Assembly (NCBI GenBank): GCA_002951995.1
Contig: CP019797.1
Span: forward strand, 3,596,865 to 3,660,864
From: Stenotrophomonas acidaminiphila
GTDB lineage: Bacteria; Pseudomonadota; Gammaproteobacteria; Xanthomonadales; Xanthomonadaceae
DNA length: 64,000 nucleotides
Direction of reading: 5' to 3'
Positions 1 to 9,212 of this stretch are shown piece after piece; position 1 is the stretch's first letter, and every line of letters begins with the position of its first letter. The notes below the pieces were generated by a model. The model was not told the origin of the DNA and made no database searches. It saw nothing but the letters and a program-made list of their open reading frames with translations. The translations under genes and the position numbers were made by a program.

Positions 1-2
1 AG

Positions 3-1424
3 CCGGTCCAGGTCGATGCCCTGGCGGCGCAGGATCGCGGCCGAGCGCAGCGCGTAGAACGCCAGGTAGGCGAAGCACGCCACGCCCACCCAGAAGCTCA
101 TGTGGATGCCGGCGGTGTCGGCCAGCACGCCCTGCAGCAGCGGCACCAGCGCGCCGCCCATGATCATCATCACCAGCAGGCTGCTGCCCTGGTTGGTGTG
201 GCGGCCGAGCCCGGCGATGGCCAGTGCGAACACGCACGGCCACATGGTGCTGCAGAACAGGCCCGAGCTGATGAAGGCCATGGCGCTGGTGCGGCCGTCG
301 CTGGCCATGCCCACCAGCAGCGCGGCGATGCCGCACAAGGCGAAGTACAGCAGCATCCGCGCCGGGTTGCCGCGGCTGAGCAGGGTGGCGGCGATCATCA
401 CCACGATCACCCCGGCATAGCCGTAGAACTGCGCCACCTCGTGGCGCAGCGCCGCGTTCACCGCCAGGAACACACCGAAGGCGACGAACGGCAGGACCAG
501 GGTCAGCATGCGCCTGGCGCCGCCGCCAATCTCGAACGCGCCGGCGGCGCCGGTCCAGCGGCCGATCATCAGGCTGGCCCAGTACAGCGACACGTAGGGC
601 GCGACCGCGGCCGTGTCCACGCCCAGGTGCTCGCGCATGTAGGCCGGCAGGTGCGCGCCGGTGGACACCTCCACCCCGACGTAGAGGAAGATCGCGAGCA
701 TGCCCAGCAGCAGCTGCGGGTAGGCGAACGCCGAGGACCGGTGCGCCAGGCTGGCGGTGTCCTGCGCCTCGCTGCGGGCGACGCCCTCCAGGTCGATATG
801 GTTGGGCACCGAGGAGAACTTCAGGAACAGCGCCACCAGCACGAAGGCCGCGCCCAGCACCAGGTAGGGCATCTTGACGCTCTCGATGCTGGCTTCGGTG
901 TTGCCGCTGGCCACGCTGCCGAAGATCGCCACGCTGACCAGCAGCGGGCCGATGGTGGTGCCGAAGTTGTTGACCCCGCCGGCCAGGGTCAGGCGCTGCG
1001 CGCCGGTGGCCGGATTGCCCATCACGATGGCCAGCGGGTTGGCCGCGATCTGCTGCAGCGAGAACCCCAGGCCGACGATGAACAGGCCCGACAGCATCAG
1101 CACGAACGAGCCGCTGTTGGCCGCCGGATAGAACAGCAGCGTGCCCAGCGCCGACACCAGCAGGCCCAGGCAGATGCCGTTGCGGTAGCCGATGCGGCTG
1201 AGCAGGTCCTGGCCGGCGAGCCGGGAGACGCCGAAATAGACCAGCGAGCCGACCGTGTAGGCGATGTAGAACGCGAACGACACCAGCTGGCTCTGCGCGT
1301 GGCTGAGGTTGAAGGCCTTCTGGAAGACCGGGATCAGGATGTCGTTGCTGGCGGCGACGAAGCCCCAGAAAAAAAACACCGTGATGAGCACACCGAACTG
1401 CGACCAGCGGGTTTTCTGCGTCAT
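3..1424 (-). CDS. Sugar MFS transporter of the FHS/GluP-FucP type (partial, C-terminus cut by window edge)
   Basis: Inner-membrane proton/sugar symporter by family. The reverse-strand frame opens at an ATG (1424-1422, MTQKTRWSQFGVLI) and stays open for 474 codons to the left edge, so the stop codon lies outside. The translation is a run of hydrophobic segments with typical features of the fucose/glucose-galactose permease family: an early FFFWGFVAASNDILIPVFQ stretch, GLGFSLQQIAANP in the fourth to fifth helix region, and a WASLMIGRW motif opening the second half. Family members are about 410-480 residues, so nearly the whole protein is present. The 260 bases upstream hold no other gene. The exact sugar cannot be told from the sequence. 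Confidence 0.85.
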   Translation of the reverse strand, partial: MTQKTRWSQFGVLITVFFFWGFVAASNDILIPVFQKAFNLSHAQSQLVSFAFYIAYTVGSLVYFGVSRLAGQDLLSRIGYRNGICLGLLVSALGTLLFYPAANSGSFVLMLSGLFIVGLGFSLQQIAANPLAIVMGNPATGAQRLTLAGGVNNFGTTIGPLLVSVAIFGSVASGNTEASIESVKMPYLVLGAAFVLVALFLKFSSVPNHIDLEGVARSEAQDTASLAHRSSAFAYPQLLLGMLAIFLYVGVEVSTGAHLPAYMREHLGVDTAAVAPYVSLYWASLMIGRWTGAAGAFEIGGGARRMLTLVLPFVAFGVFLAVNAALRHEVAQFYGYAGVIVVMIAATLLSRGNPARMLLYFALCGIAALLVGMASDGRTSAMAFISSGLFCSTMWPCVFALAIAGLGRHTNQGSSLLVMMIMGGALVPLLQGVLADTAGIHMSFWVGVACFAYLAFYALRSAAILRRQGIDLDR

Positions 1425-1684
1425 GGCATCCCGATCTCGTTGTCGTCGTCACCGCGGGCGCGCCAGGTCCGCCCTTGCGGCGCCGTGGAGGGCCCTTGCG
1501 CTACGGTCGCCTCGCGCCATGCGCCTTCCCCGGGCGGCGACGGACCGTCGGCCGTTTTAGGCGCGATCGGGCGATGCTGTCAACGGATGCCTGCCGCTGT
1601 GCCGGCCGCTGCGCGGGTTCGGCATCGCCCAGCGGGCCGGGCGCACGCTGCCGGCGGCACCCGGCAGTGCACCGGCGCGGCGGC

Positions 1685-3280
1685 TCAGTACAGCGTGCGC
1701 TGGTCCGCCGGCGGCGGGTTGTACTGGTAGAGCCAGGTCTCGGTAAGGGCCCTGCCGCCGCTACGCAGGTACAGGCGGATGTCGATCTGCCCGGTCCCGT
1801 TGTCGGGCGGCACCAGGTCGAACATGGCGCGGTAGCCGTTGATCTCGCGCAGCGGCCGGGCCGACACCACTTCCACCCGGCCACTGCTGGCTTGCACCAC
1901 CGCCTCGACCTCGGCCTTGTCGATCAGGCTGGCCAGGTCGCCGCCCTCGAAGTCCACCGCGAAGCGCCAGGAGAAGTACTCGCGCTTCTTGCCGATCACC
2001 CCGCCCAGCCCGGTGCGGCTGGCCACGCAGTAGCCCAGCGGCGGCCGCGCCGGCGGTTGCGCGCCCCAGTACAGCCGGTAGCCGACCAGCAGTTCCTGCC
2101 CCGGCTGCGGCTTCTGCTTCGGGTTCCAGAACGCGACGATGTTGTCGAAGGTCTCGTCGACGGTGGGAATCTCCACCAGTTGCACCGAGCCCTCTCCCCA
2201 TTGCCCCTTCGGCTCGACCCACAGGCACGGGCGCTTCTCGTAGAATACGCCGTCGTCCTGGTAATGGTCGAAATTGCGGTCGCGCTGCAGCAGGCCGAAG
2301 CCGCGCGGGTTGTTGTCCACGAACATGTTGAAGCGCAGCTGCGCCGGGTTGCACAGCGGGCGCCAGATCCACTCGCCGGCGCCGCTCCACATCGACAGGC
2401 CGTCGGTATCGTGGATTTCCGGGCGCCAGTCCCAGGCCATGCGGCGGTCGTTCTCGCCCACCTGGTACATGCTGGTGCACGGGGCGATGCCCAGCCGCTC
2501 GATCTCGCGGCGCGGGTACAGCGCGCTGTCGATGTCCATCAGCAGCACGTCGCCGTTGGTGATGGCGAAGCGGTAGGCGCCGGCCACGCTCGGCGAATCC
2601 AGCAGGCCATAGACCACCACGGTGTCCGAATCGCGCGCCGGCTGTTCCAGGTAGTAGGCGATGAAATCGGGGAATTCCTCCGGCCTGCCGGTACCGGTGT
2701 CGATCGCCAGTCCGCGCGCGGACTGGCCGTACTGGCCCTCCTTGCCCACCGCGCGGAAGTAGCTGGCGCCCAGGAACGCGGCGAAGTCGCGCTCGGTGTC
2801 GCTGCGGGTGTTGAGGCGGAAGCCGGCGAAGCCCAGGTCTGGCGGCAGCCGCCCGCCGTGGATGCCGCTGTTGCCGTAATCGAACGCGGCGCCGTCGTAG
2901 GCCAGCTCCTGCGCCTGGCCGCCGACCACGTCGAACATGCGCACCGGCGAATGGAAGTACAGGCCCAGGTGGAAGAACCTGGCCTGGAACCTGCCGGGCT
3001 GGTCGGCCCACAGCGCGTGGTCCTGGCGGTAGCGGATGGACTGGTACTGGTCCCAGTCCAGCGCCTCCACTTCCGGCGGCAGGGTGCGCTTGTGGCTGCG
3101 GTACGGTGCCTGCGACAGCGCGCGCGCCTGGCCCTTGAGCGCGGCGAAGTCGAACGGCTGCGGCTGGCCGATGCGACGCAGGCCCACCTGCCGTTCGGCG
3201 GCGGCGCAGGCCGGCAGCGCCGGCAGTCCGAAGGCGGCCAAGGCCAGCGAGGCGCGCTGGAGGAAGTCGCGTCGATCCAT
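1685..3280 (-). CDS. opgD: Glucan biosynthesis protein D, Tat-exported
   Basis: Periplasmic protein of the MdoG/OpgD family, needed for the backbone structure of osmoregulated periplasmic glucans. 531 residues, close to the usual ~530-550. The N-terminus carries a twin-arginine signal (RRDFLQRASLALAAFG, residues 3-18) followed by an Ala-rich cleavage region ending near CAAAE, which fits folded export and separates OpgD from Sec-exported OpgG. The body has the family's conserved aromatic blocks, for example FFHLGLYFHSPVRMFDVV, FAAFLGASYFRAVG, the WIWRPLCNP segment and RNFDHYQDDG. The only plausible start is the ATG before the Tat motif. No opgH or opgG is seen beside it, so it stands alone here. 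Confidence 0.93.
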   Translation of the reverse strand: MDRRDFLQRASLALAAFGLPALPACAAAERQVGLRRIGQPQPFDFAALKGQARALSQAPYRSHKRTLPPEVEALDWDQYQSIRYRQDHALWADQPGRFQARFFHLGLYFHSPVRMFDVVGGQAQELAYDGAAFDYGNSGIHGGRLPPDLGFAGFRLNTRSDTERDFAAFLGASYFRAVGKEGQYGQSARGLAIDTGTGRPEEFPDFIAYYLEQPARDSDTVVVYGLLDSPSVAGAYRFAITNGDVLLMDIDSALYPRREIERLGIAPCTSMYQVGENDRRMAWDWRPEIHDTDGLSMWSGAGEWIWRPLCNPAQLRFNMFVDNNPRGFGLLQRDRNFDHYQDDGVFYEKRPCLWVEPKGQWGEGSVQLVEIPTVDETFDNIVAFWNPKQKPQPGQELLVGYRLYWGAQPPARPPLGYCVASRTGLGGVIGKKREYFSWRFAVDFEGGDLASLIDKAEVEAVVQASSGRVEVVSARPLREINGYRAMFDLVPPDNGTGQIDIRLYLRSGGRALTETWLYQYNPPPADQRTLY

Positions 3281-3386
3281 GCGGTCGTCCGGTTAGGGGG
3301 TGGGCGGATGATAGGTAGCGGCGGGTGAACGAAGGTAAGCCGCGGGTGAAGGCGGGCCCGGCCGCGCGCCGGCCCGCCGCGGCCGC

Positions 3387-4199
3387 TCAGCGCTGGCAGT
3401 GGCCGCACCACACGCTGGCGCGCTGGCCGATGCTGGCATGGCGCAGCGGGCGCCCGCAGCGCACGCAGGCCTGGCCCTCGCGCCCGTACACCGACAACTC
3501 CTGCTCGAAGTAGCCGGGGGCGCCGTCGGGACTGATGAAATCACGCAGGGTGGTGCCGCCGCGGGTGATGGCATGGCCGAGGATGTCCTTCACCGCGGTG
3601 GCCAGGCGCTGGTAGCGCTCGCGCGACACCTTGCCGGCCTCGCGCAGCGGATTGATCCCGGCCATGAACAGGCTTTCGGCGGCATAGATGTTGCCGACGC
3701 CGACGACGATGCGCTGGTCCATCAGGAAGCTCTTGACCGGTGCGCTGCGGCCGCGGCTGCGCGCGAACAGGTAGTCGCCGTCGAACGCCGCGTCCAGCGG
3801 CTCGGGGCCGAGCCCGCGCAGCAGTTCGTGGGTCTGGCCCGGCGGCTGCCAGAGCAGGCAACCGAACCGGCGCGGGTCGTTGAAACGCAGCAGGCGCCCG
3901 TCCTCGAGGCTGATGTCGACGTGGTCGTGCGCGCGCACCGGGGTGTCGCCGGGCAGCACGCGCAGGCTGCCGGACATGCCCAGGTGCAGCAGCGCGCTGC
4001 CGGCATCGGTATCGAGCAGCAGGTACTTGGCGCGGCGGCGGATCGCGGCGATGCGCTGGCCGGGCAGCGCCCGCTCGATGTCCGGCGGAATCGGCCAGCG
4101 CAGGTCCGGCCGGCGCAGGATCACGCCATGGATGCGGCGCCCCTGCAGGTGCGGTTCCAGGCCGCGGCGGGTGGTTTCTACTTCGGGCAGTTCGGGCAT
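3387..4199 (-). CDS. mutM: Formamidopyrimidine-DNA glycosylase
   Basis: Base-excision repair enzyme (Fpg) that removes 8-oxoguanine and ring-opened purines and cuts the abasic site. 270 residues, as in E. coli. The start is set at the ATG giving [14 protein letters not shown], because Pro2 must become the N-terminal catalytic residue after Met removal; an in-frame start three codons upstream would bury it. Other visible marks are the conserved Lys in [10 protein letters not shown], the helix-two-turn-helix segment around [14 protein letters not shown], and a C-terminal zinc finger with two CxxC pairs (CVRC and CGHC). It lies 107 bases beyond opgD on the same strand. Confidence 0.97.
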   Translation of the reverse strand: MPELPEVETTRRGLEPHLQGRRIHGVILRRPDLRWPIPPDIERALPGQRIAAIRRRAKYLLLDTDAGSALLHLGMSGSLRVLPGDTPVRAHDHVDISLEDGRLLRFNDPRRFGCLLWQPPGQTHELLRGLGPEPLDAAFDGDYLFARSRGRSAPVKSFLMDQRIVVGVGNIYAAESLFMAGINPLREAGKVSRERYQRLATAVKDILGHAITRGGTTLRDFISPDGAPGYFEQELSVYGREGQACVRCGRPLRHASIGQRASVWCGHCQR

Positions 4200-4311
4200 G
4201 GCGGCCATTGTAGGCGTGGGACCACGCCGCCGCGCCGCGCTGTCGCTCCGGGCAGGCGGCAGGCCACCGGCAGAGGCGGGATTGCCGCGGGTGCGGCTTC
4301 ACCGGGAATGC

Positions 4312-4382
4312 TGCATGCGCGGCAAGCCCCGCATCTACGACGCAGGCCACCCCACACAGCGCGGGTGCGGGGCTTGCCCCGC
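4312..4382. repeat. SMAG/REP-like hairpin pair in mutM-EF-hand gap
   Basis: The 13-mer GGCAAGCCCCGCA (4321-4333) recurs inverted at 4366-4378. Read on the minus strand the first copy begins with GTAG (4337-4334) followed by an imperfect hairpin with a CTTG loop; the plus-strand copy is a clean GCGGGG-CTTG-CCCCGC stem without the GTAG head. GTAG-headed hairpins, often as inverted dimers, are the mark of SMAG elements in Stenotrophomonas. The assignment rests on this resemblance. The rest of the 245-base gap shows nothing else. Confidence 0.55.
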
Positions 4383-4444
4383 GCCCGGGCGTTCCCGGCA
4401 TGGCCGCTTGTCGGGCAGGCCCCGCCAGGCCGGGAGAGCCACGG

Positions 4445-4816
4445 TCAACGCGGCGGCGCCATCAGCTCGCGTGCATCCAGGAAGCCATCGCCGTTGGCAT
4501 CCTGCCGGTGGAATCGGGCGAGGATCGCCTGCTCGTGCTGGTCGCGGGTGATCGGCCGGCCGCGGCCGCCGGGCTGTTCCGCCGGCTCCAGCACGCCGTT
4601 GCCGTCGCGGTCCATGCGCTCGAAGGCGTAGCGCATCCACCGCAGGTATTCGTCCGGCGCGACCCGGCCGTCGCCATCCAGATCCATGCGCCGCAGGTAG
4701 TCGCCGGCGTCCTGCACCTGCGCCGGTGCGGCCCAGGGCAGCAGCGCCGCCAGCAGGGCCGGCAGGCGCCGCGCGGGGCGGCGCCCATGGCCCGGTGCGG
4801 CGGCGCGGGTGGTCAT
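4445..4816 (-). CDS. Small EF-hand protein coupled to the desaturase gene
   Basis: 123 residues from the ATG that overlaps the stop codon of the upstream desaturase gene (ATGA overlap at 4816-4813), a sign of translational coupling. An N-terminal basic then hydrophobic stretch (LPALLAALLPWAAPAQ) reads as a signal peptide. Three calcium-binding loops follow: DLDGDGRVAPDE, DRDGNGVLEPAE and DANGDGFLDARE, each with Asp at positions 1, 3 and 5 and Glu at 12. It is probably an exported calcium-binding protein. An upstream in-frame start (4900) would overlap the desaturase by some 85 bases and is less likely. No enzymatic domain is visible. Confidence 0.82.
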   Translation of the reverse strand: MTTRAAAPGHGRRPARRLPALLAALLPWAAPAQVQDAGDYLRRMDLDGDGRVAPDEYLRWMRYAFERMDRDGNGVLEPAEQPGGRGRPITRDQHEQAILARFHRQDANGDGFLDARELMAPPR

Positions 4817-6015
4817 GCCGCGTTGAGCGAGTAACCCTTCAGCCGCGCCGCATAGGCCTGCAGCGCGGCCACGCCGCTGGCCTCGGCCTCGTGGCACCAC
4901 TGCTGCAGGTGGCGCAGGCGTTCGGCGGCGTCATGGGTGCGCGCCTCCAGCAGTGCCGACAGGCGCGCACGGTGCTCCACCAGCAGCTGGATGCGCGGGC
5001 GCTGGCTCACCCACTGCTGCAGCTGCTCGCGGCAGGCCGGCTTGAGCCAGCGGCCGTCATTGACCAGGCCCTTGCGCATGCGCCGCGGCAGCATCTTGCG
5101 CAGCTTGGCGCCGGCGGCGGCCGCCTCTTCACGCAGGGCCGGGGCGAACACGTTGCGCTGGTAATCGGTCATCGCCTGGAAGCGGTGCGACAGCAGTGCC
5201 TTGAGGGTGTCGGTATCGGGCACGGCGATGTTCGGGCGGATGTCCATGGTCGGCGCCACGCGCAGCACCTTGGCCAGGCCCAGCGCCTGCAGCAGGCGGA
5301 TCGCCTGCCAGCCGATGTCGAACTCCCAGCGGCGCATCGAGAAGCGCGCCGAACTGGGGAAGGCGTGGTGGTTGTTGTGCAGCTCCTCGCCGCCGATCCA
5401 GAACGCCCACGGCGTCAGGTTGGTCGAGGTGTCGGCCGATTCGAAGTTGCGGTAACCCCACCAGTGGCCCAGGCCGTTGACCACGCCGGCGGCCCAGAAC
5501 GGGATCCATGCCATCTGGATCGCCCACAGGGCGATGCCCGGCAGGCCGAACAGCACGAAGTTCAGCGCGAACAGCACCACCGGGCCGAGGTTGGCGTGCG
5601 GGGTGTAGAGCCGGCGTTCGATCCAGTCCTCGGGCGCGCCGCGGCCGTACTGCTCGATGTCGGCGCGCATCGTGCGGGCCTCGCGGTACAGCTCGACGCC
5701 GCGCCAGAACACGCGGCCGATGCCCTTGGTCACCGGGCTGTGCGGGTCCTCGTCGGTTTCCACCTTGGCGTGGTGCTTGCGATGGATGGCCACCCACTCG
5801 CGGGTGATCATCGAGGTGGTCAGCCAGGTCCAGAAGCGGAAGAAGTGCGCGACCAGCGGGTGGAAGTCCACGCCGCGGTGGGCCTGGCTGCGGTGCAGGT
5901 ACAGGGTGACCGCGAAGATGGTGAGCTGGGTGAACACCAGCAGCACTGCCAGCATGCCCCACCAGCCCAGGCCGGCGACGCCGCCGGTGAGGAAGTCGAG
6001 GAGGGTATCGGGCAT
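4813..6015 (-). CDS. Acyl-CoA / fatty acid desaturase
   Basis: Membrane di-iron enzyme that introduces a double bond into saturated fatty acyl chains. 400 residues from MPDTLLDFLTGG; an in-frame start 25 codons upstream adds a segment unlike the family. The three histidine boxes are clear: HRSQAHR, HRKHH (in WVAIHRKHHAKVE) and ELHNNHH. Hydrophobic segments frame them as in the delta-9 desaturase-like family. The last ~130 residues are a charged, mostly helical tail typical of xanthomonad and pseudomonad homologues rather than of cyanobacterial ones. The gene ends in an ATGA overlap with a small EF-hand gene and is divergent from an ABC ATPase gene across 142 bases. Confidence 0.92.
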   Translation of the reverse strand: MPDTLLDFLTGGVAGLGWWGMLAVLLVFTQLTIFAVTLYLHRSQAHRGVDFHPLVAHFFRFWTWLTTSMITREWVAIHRKHHAKVETDEDPHSPVTKGIGRVFWRGVELYREARTMRADIEQYGRGAPEDWIERRLYTPHANLGPVVLFALNFVLFGLPGIALWAIQMAWIPFWAAGVVNGLGHWWGYRNFESADTSTNLTPWAFWIGGEELHNNHHAFPSSARFSMRRWEFDIGWQAIRLLQALGLAKVLRVAPTMDIRPNIAVPDTDTLKALLSHRFQAMTDYQRNVFAPALREEAAAAGAKLRKMLPRRMRKGLVNDGRWLKPACREQLQQWVSQRPRIQLLVEHRARLSALLEARTHDAAERLRHLQQWCHEAEASGVAALQAYAARLKGYSLNAA

Positions 6016-6157
6016 CGCGGAACTCCAGGCCGTTCGGTGGCGGATGAAACTGTGGATACACATGATGGGGCCTGCGGCGGCAAACTTCATCCACCCGGCG
6101 CCCGACTTTGGTCCAATCCTTCAGGCTGCGCCGCCCCCGCCCACTCCCGCCTGAACG

Positions 6158-6982
6158 ATGTCCACCGCCACCGCCGCCACCGCGGCCCCCCTGATCGAGC
6201 TCGACCACGCCTGCGTCGTCCGCGGCCAGGTCCGGGTCCTGCACGACCTGGCCCTGCGCATCGAGCAGGGCCAGCACACCGCCATCCTCGGCCCCAACGG
6301 CTGCGGAAAGTCCTCCTTCATCAAGCTGATCACCCGCGAGCTGTACCCGCTGGCGCGCGCCGACGGCCATGTGCCGGTCAAGGTGCTGGGCCAGACCCGC
6401 TGGCAGGTGGACCGGCTGCGCGCGCAGCTGGGCATCGTCAGCGGCGACCTGTCCGGCAACCTGGCCGACATGCCCGGGCTGGGGGTGGAGGAGGCGGTGA
6501 TCTCCGGCTTCTTCGCCAGTTACGTGGTGCCGGCGCACCGCGACGTCACCGACAGCATGCGCGAGCGCGCGCGCCAGGCGCTCGCGCTGGCGCGCGCCCT
6601 GCCGCTGCTCGGCCGCAGCTACGCCGAACTTTCCGCCGGCGAGACCCGCCGCGTGCTGATCGCCCGCGCATTGGTCAACCAGCCGCGCGCACTGCTGCTC
6701 GACGAGCCATCCACCGGCCTGGACCTGGTATCGCGCCAGCACCTGATCGACAGCCTGCGCCACCTCGCCGGGCAGGGCATCACCCTGGTGCTGGTCACCC
6801 ACCACATCGACGAGGTGATCCCCGAGATCCAGCGGGTGGTACTGATGAAGGGCGGGCGCATCTTCGCCGACGGCACGCGCGGCGAGCTGCTGCGCGCGGG
6901 CCCGCTGTCGGAGGTGTTCGGCGGCCCGATCGAGGTGCAGGAGGAAGACGGCCGGCTGAGCGCGTGGGCCCGCGCCATCTAG
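6158..6982 (+). CDS. ABC transporter ATP-binding protein (ModF/YlmA-like), orphan
   Basis: 274-residue single nucleotide-binding domain. Walker A GPNGCGKSS, signature LSAGETRR, Walker B ALLLDEPSTGLDL and the H-loop LVLVTHHIDEV are all present, so it should hydrolyse ATP. The Q-loop region (LGIVSGDLSGNL) and VEEAVISGFFASYV resemble the ModF/YlmA subgroup. No permease or binding protein gene is adjacent: the divergent neighbour is a desaturase and the next gene is an acid phosphatase, so its partner and substrate are unknown. The start ATG follows a divergent intergenic region; MSTATAATAAPLIELDHA is the natural N-terminus. Confidence 0.85.
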   Translation: MSTATAATAAPLIELDHACVVRGQVRVLHDLALRIEQGQHTAILGPNGCGKSSFIKLITRELYPLARADGHVPVKVLGQTRWQVDRLRAQLGIVSGDLSGNLADMPGLGVEEAVISGFFASYVVPAHRDVTDSMRERARQALALARALPLLGRSYAELSAGETRRVLIARALVNQPRALLLDEPSTGLDLVSRQHLIDSLRHLAGQGITLVLVTHHIDEVIPEIQRVVLMKGGRIFADGTRGELLRAGPLSEVFGGPIEVQEEDGRLSAWARAI

Positions 6983-7028
6983 GTCGGCGGGGGCATCGGT
7001 GCGATGATGCCGGTCCGTTCCGCCGATC

Positions 7029-7883
7029 ATGCCCGCGTTGATGTCACGTTCCCCGTTTGCGCTGCGCTTGGGCGCGGTCACCGTCCTGGCCGCCGCGCTC
7101 GCCGCCTGCGCCGGCACGCCTGCCCGGCACGCCCCCGGCCACGACGCGCCAGCTGCACCGGCGCCCACCGGTTACCTGCAGGCGGACGCGATTCCCGACA
7201 GCCTGGCACTGAGCCCGCCACCGCCCGCGCCGGGCTCGGCCTGGGCGGCGCTGGACGACGCCGTCGCCGGCGAGGCCATCGCACTGCGCGGCAGCGCGCG
7301 CTTCACCCAGGCCGGCGCCGACGCCGACCTGCGCTTTCCCGCCGGCGCCGGGCAGTTCAGCTGCGCGCTGGGGGTGGCGGTCGACGACACGCACACGCCG
7401 GCGCTGTACCGCCTGCTGCAGCGCAGCCTGATCGACGCCAGCGCGGCCACCCGCGCGGCCAAGAACCGGTACCAGCGGCCACGCCCGTTCATGGTCAACG
7501 GCCAGCCGACCTGTACCCCGGACGACGAACCGCACCTGCGCGGCAGCGGCTCCTACCCGTCGGGGCACACCGCCATCGGCTGGGCATGGGCGTTGATCCT
7601 GTCGGAGATCGCCCCCGGGCAAGCCACCGCGCTGCTCGAGCGCGGCCGCAACTACGGCCACAGCCGGCTGGTGTGCAACGTGCACTGGTACAGCGACGTG
7701 CAGCAGGGCCAGGCGTTGGGCGCGGCCACGGTCGCGCGCCTGCACGACAACGCGGCGTTCCGCGCCGACCTGGACGCGGCGAAGCGCGAAATCGCCGCCG
7801 CGCGCAGGCACCCGCGACCGCTGCCACGCGACTGTGCCGCCGAAGCCGCGGCGCTGGCGACCGATCTGCGCGAAGCGCGCTGA
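7029..7883 (+). CDS. Class A acid phosphatase / PAP2-family lipoprotein
   Basis: Envelope phosphatase of the PAP2 superfamily. The N-terminus ends in the lipobox LAAC (near residue 26), so it is probably a lipoprotein. The three-part active-site signature is complete: KNRYQRPRP, GSYPSGHT and SRLVCNVHWYSD (with the catalytic His and Asp). Spacing fits class A non-specific acid phosphatases such as PhoN/PhoC, and the ~284-residue length is slightly longer than usual (250). Two starts are possible, MPALMSRS at 7029 or MSRS at 7041; the signal is preserved in both. It stands between an ABC ATPase gene and a chitinase-like gene with no shared function apparent. Confidence 0.9.
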   Translation: MPALMSRSPFALRLGAVTVLAAALAACAGTPARHAPGHDAPAAPAPTGYLQADAIPDSLALSPPPPAPGSAWAALDDAVAGEAIALRGSARFTQAGADADLRFPAGAGQFSCALGVAVDDTHTPALYRLLQRSLIDASAATRAAKNRYQRPRPFMVNGQPTCTPDDEPHLRGSGSYPSGHTAIGWAWALILSEIAPGQATALLERGRNYGHSRLVCNVHWYSDVQQGQALGAATVARLHDNAAFRADLDAAKREIAAARRHPRPLPRDCAAEAAALATDLREAR

Positions 7884-8015
7884 CCCGGGCGCGGCTGGGC
7901 AGGGCCGGCGGCGTGCGCCCGCCCCGCCGCGCTTCACACGGTTTCAGGCGTTACCGCACGCGGCGGCGTCCGCCGTTGCGGCTAGAGTGGGCGCTGATCC
8001 ATGCCGGGGCCTTCC

Positions 8016-9125
8016 ATGTCCGCACCCCATCGCCGCCTGCGTGCCCTGCTGGCGACCGCGCTGCTCGCATTCGCCGCCACCGCACTGGCGCAGCCCTTCC
8101 GCCTGATCGGCTACGTGACCGACGGTCCGACGCCGCCGCGGCTGCCGGCCGCGCAGCTGGACGTGGTCAACTTCGCCTTCGCCAAAGTCGCACCCGATGG
8201 CAGCGTGTACCTGCCCGACAAGGTCGACCCGGCGCACGTGCACGCGCTCGTCGCGCATCGCGCCGACAACCCCGCGCTGAAGATCGTGCTGTCCATCGGC
8301 GGCTGGGGCGCCGGCAACTTCTCCGAGGCCGCGGCCACCGAAGCGGCGCGTGCGCGCTTCATCGACAGCGGCGTCGCCCTGCTGCGCCGCTTCGACCTGG
8401 ACGGCCTGGACATCGACTGGGAGTACCCGACCCTGGGCGACGCCGACATCAGCCACAGCCCGGACGACCGCCGCAATTTCACCGTGCTGTTGGAAGCGCT
8501 GCGCGCGCGCCTGGACCGCGAAGGCGGCGGCAGGCGCCATTACCTGTTGACCATCGCCGCCGCCGAGGGCCGCTTCGCCGACGGCCTGGAACTGCCGCGC
8601 ATCGTCCGCTCGCTGGACTGGATCAACCTGATGACCTACGACTTCCACGGCAGCCTGACCCCGACCACCGGCCACCACAGCGGGCTGGCCCGTTCGGCGC
8701 GGGCGCCGGCGGGCGCGCGTACCACAGAAGGCGCGGTGCGCTATTTCCTGGAGGCCGGCGTGCCGGCGGGCAAGATCAATGTCGGCGTGCCGTTCTATGG
8801 CCGCCGCTTCGGCGACGTGGAGCCGGTCGACGCCGGGCTGTACCGGAAGTACGGCAGCGAAGGCGGCTTCATCGACTGGAGCGAGATCGTGCGCGGCCGC
8901 CTCGGCGCGCCGGGCTGGGAGCGCCACTGGGATCCCCAGGCGCAGGCGCCGTGGCTGTGGAACCCCGCCACCCGCCAGCTGATCACCTACGACGACCCGC
9001 AGTCGCTGGCGATCAAGGCCGCGTACGTCAGGCGCAACCGGCTCGGCGGCATCATGTACTGGGAACAGCGGCTGGACGACGGCCAGTTGCTGGACGTATT
9101 GCACAAGGCGCTGCACGCGCGCTGA
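8016..9125 (+). CDS. Secreted glycoside hydrolase family 18 protein (chitinase-like)
   Basis: 369 residues with a Sec signal peptide (LRALLATALLAFAATALAQ). The GH18 barrel is recognisable: strand 3 KIVLSIGGWG, the catalytic DxxDxDxE motif DGLDIDWE, the MTYDFHG segment carrying the substrate-assisting Tyr/Asp, and a C-terminal GGIMYWE. All catalytic acids are kept, so it is probably active on chitin or a related N-acetylglucosamine polymer. No chitin-binding module is attached. An in-frame ATG five codons upstream (8001) is an alternative start. Confidence 0.92.
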   Translation: MSAPHRRLRALLATALLAFAATALAQPFRLIGYVTDGPTPPRLPAAQLDVVNFAFAKVAPDGSVYLPDKVDPAHVHALVAHRADNPALKIVLSIGGWGAGNFSEAAATEAARARFIDSGVALLRRFDLDGLDIDWEYPTLGDADISHSPDDRRNFTVLLEALRARLDREGGGRRHYLLTIAAAEGRFADGLELPRIVRSLDWINLMTYDFHGSLTPTTGHHSGLARSARAPAGARTTEGAVRYFLEAGVPAGKINVGVPFYGRRFGDVEPVDAGLYRKYGSEGGFIDWSEIVRGRLGAPGWERHWDPQAQAPWLWNPATRQLITYDDPQSLAIKAAYVRRNRLGGIMYWEQRLDDGQLLDVLHKALHAR

Positions 9126-9212
9126 CCGGCCAGCGGCCGGTGGAGCGATCGCAGGTGCCTGCGCATGCCACCGCGTCATAGACTGGCGGTCTTCTTCCCG
9201 CCAGGCACGCCC

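Noticed and set aside
102-1730. Long plus-strand open frame (542 codons) opposite the MFS gene
   Set aside because: Translation is His/Gln/Arg-rich with no family features; it is the antisense shadow of a high-GC membrane protein gene.
6049-6058. TGTGGATAC, one base from a DnaA box, upstream of the desaturase gene
   Set aside because: A single isolated match far from the origin; expected by chance in 64 kb.
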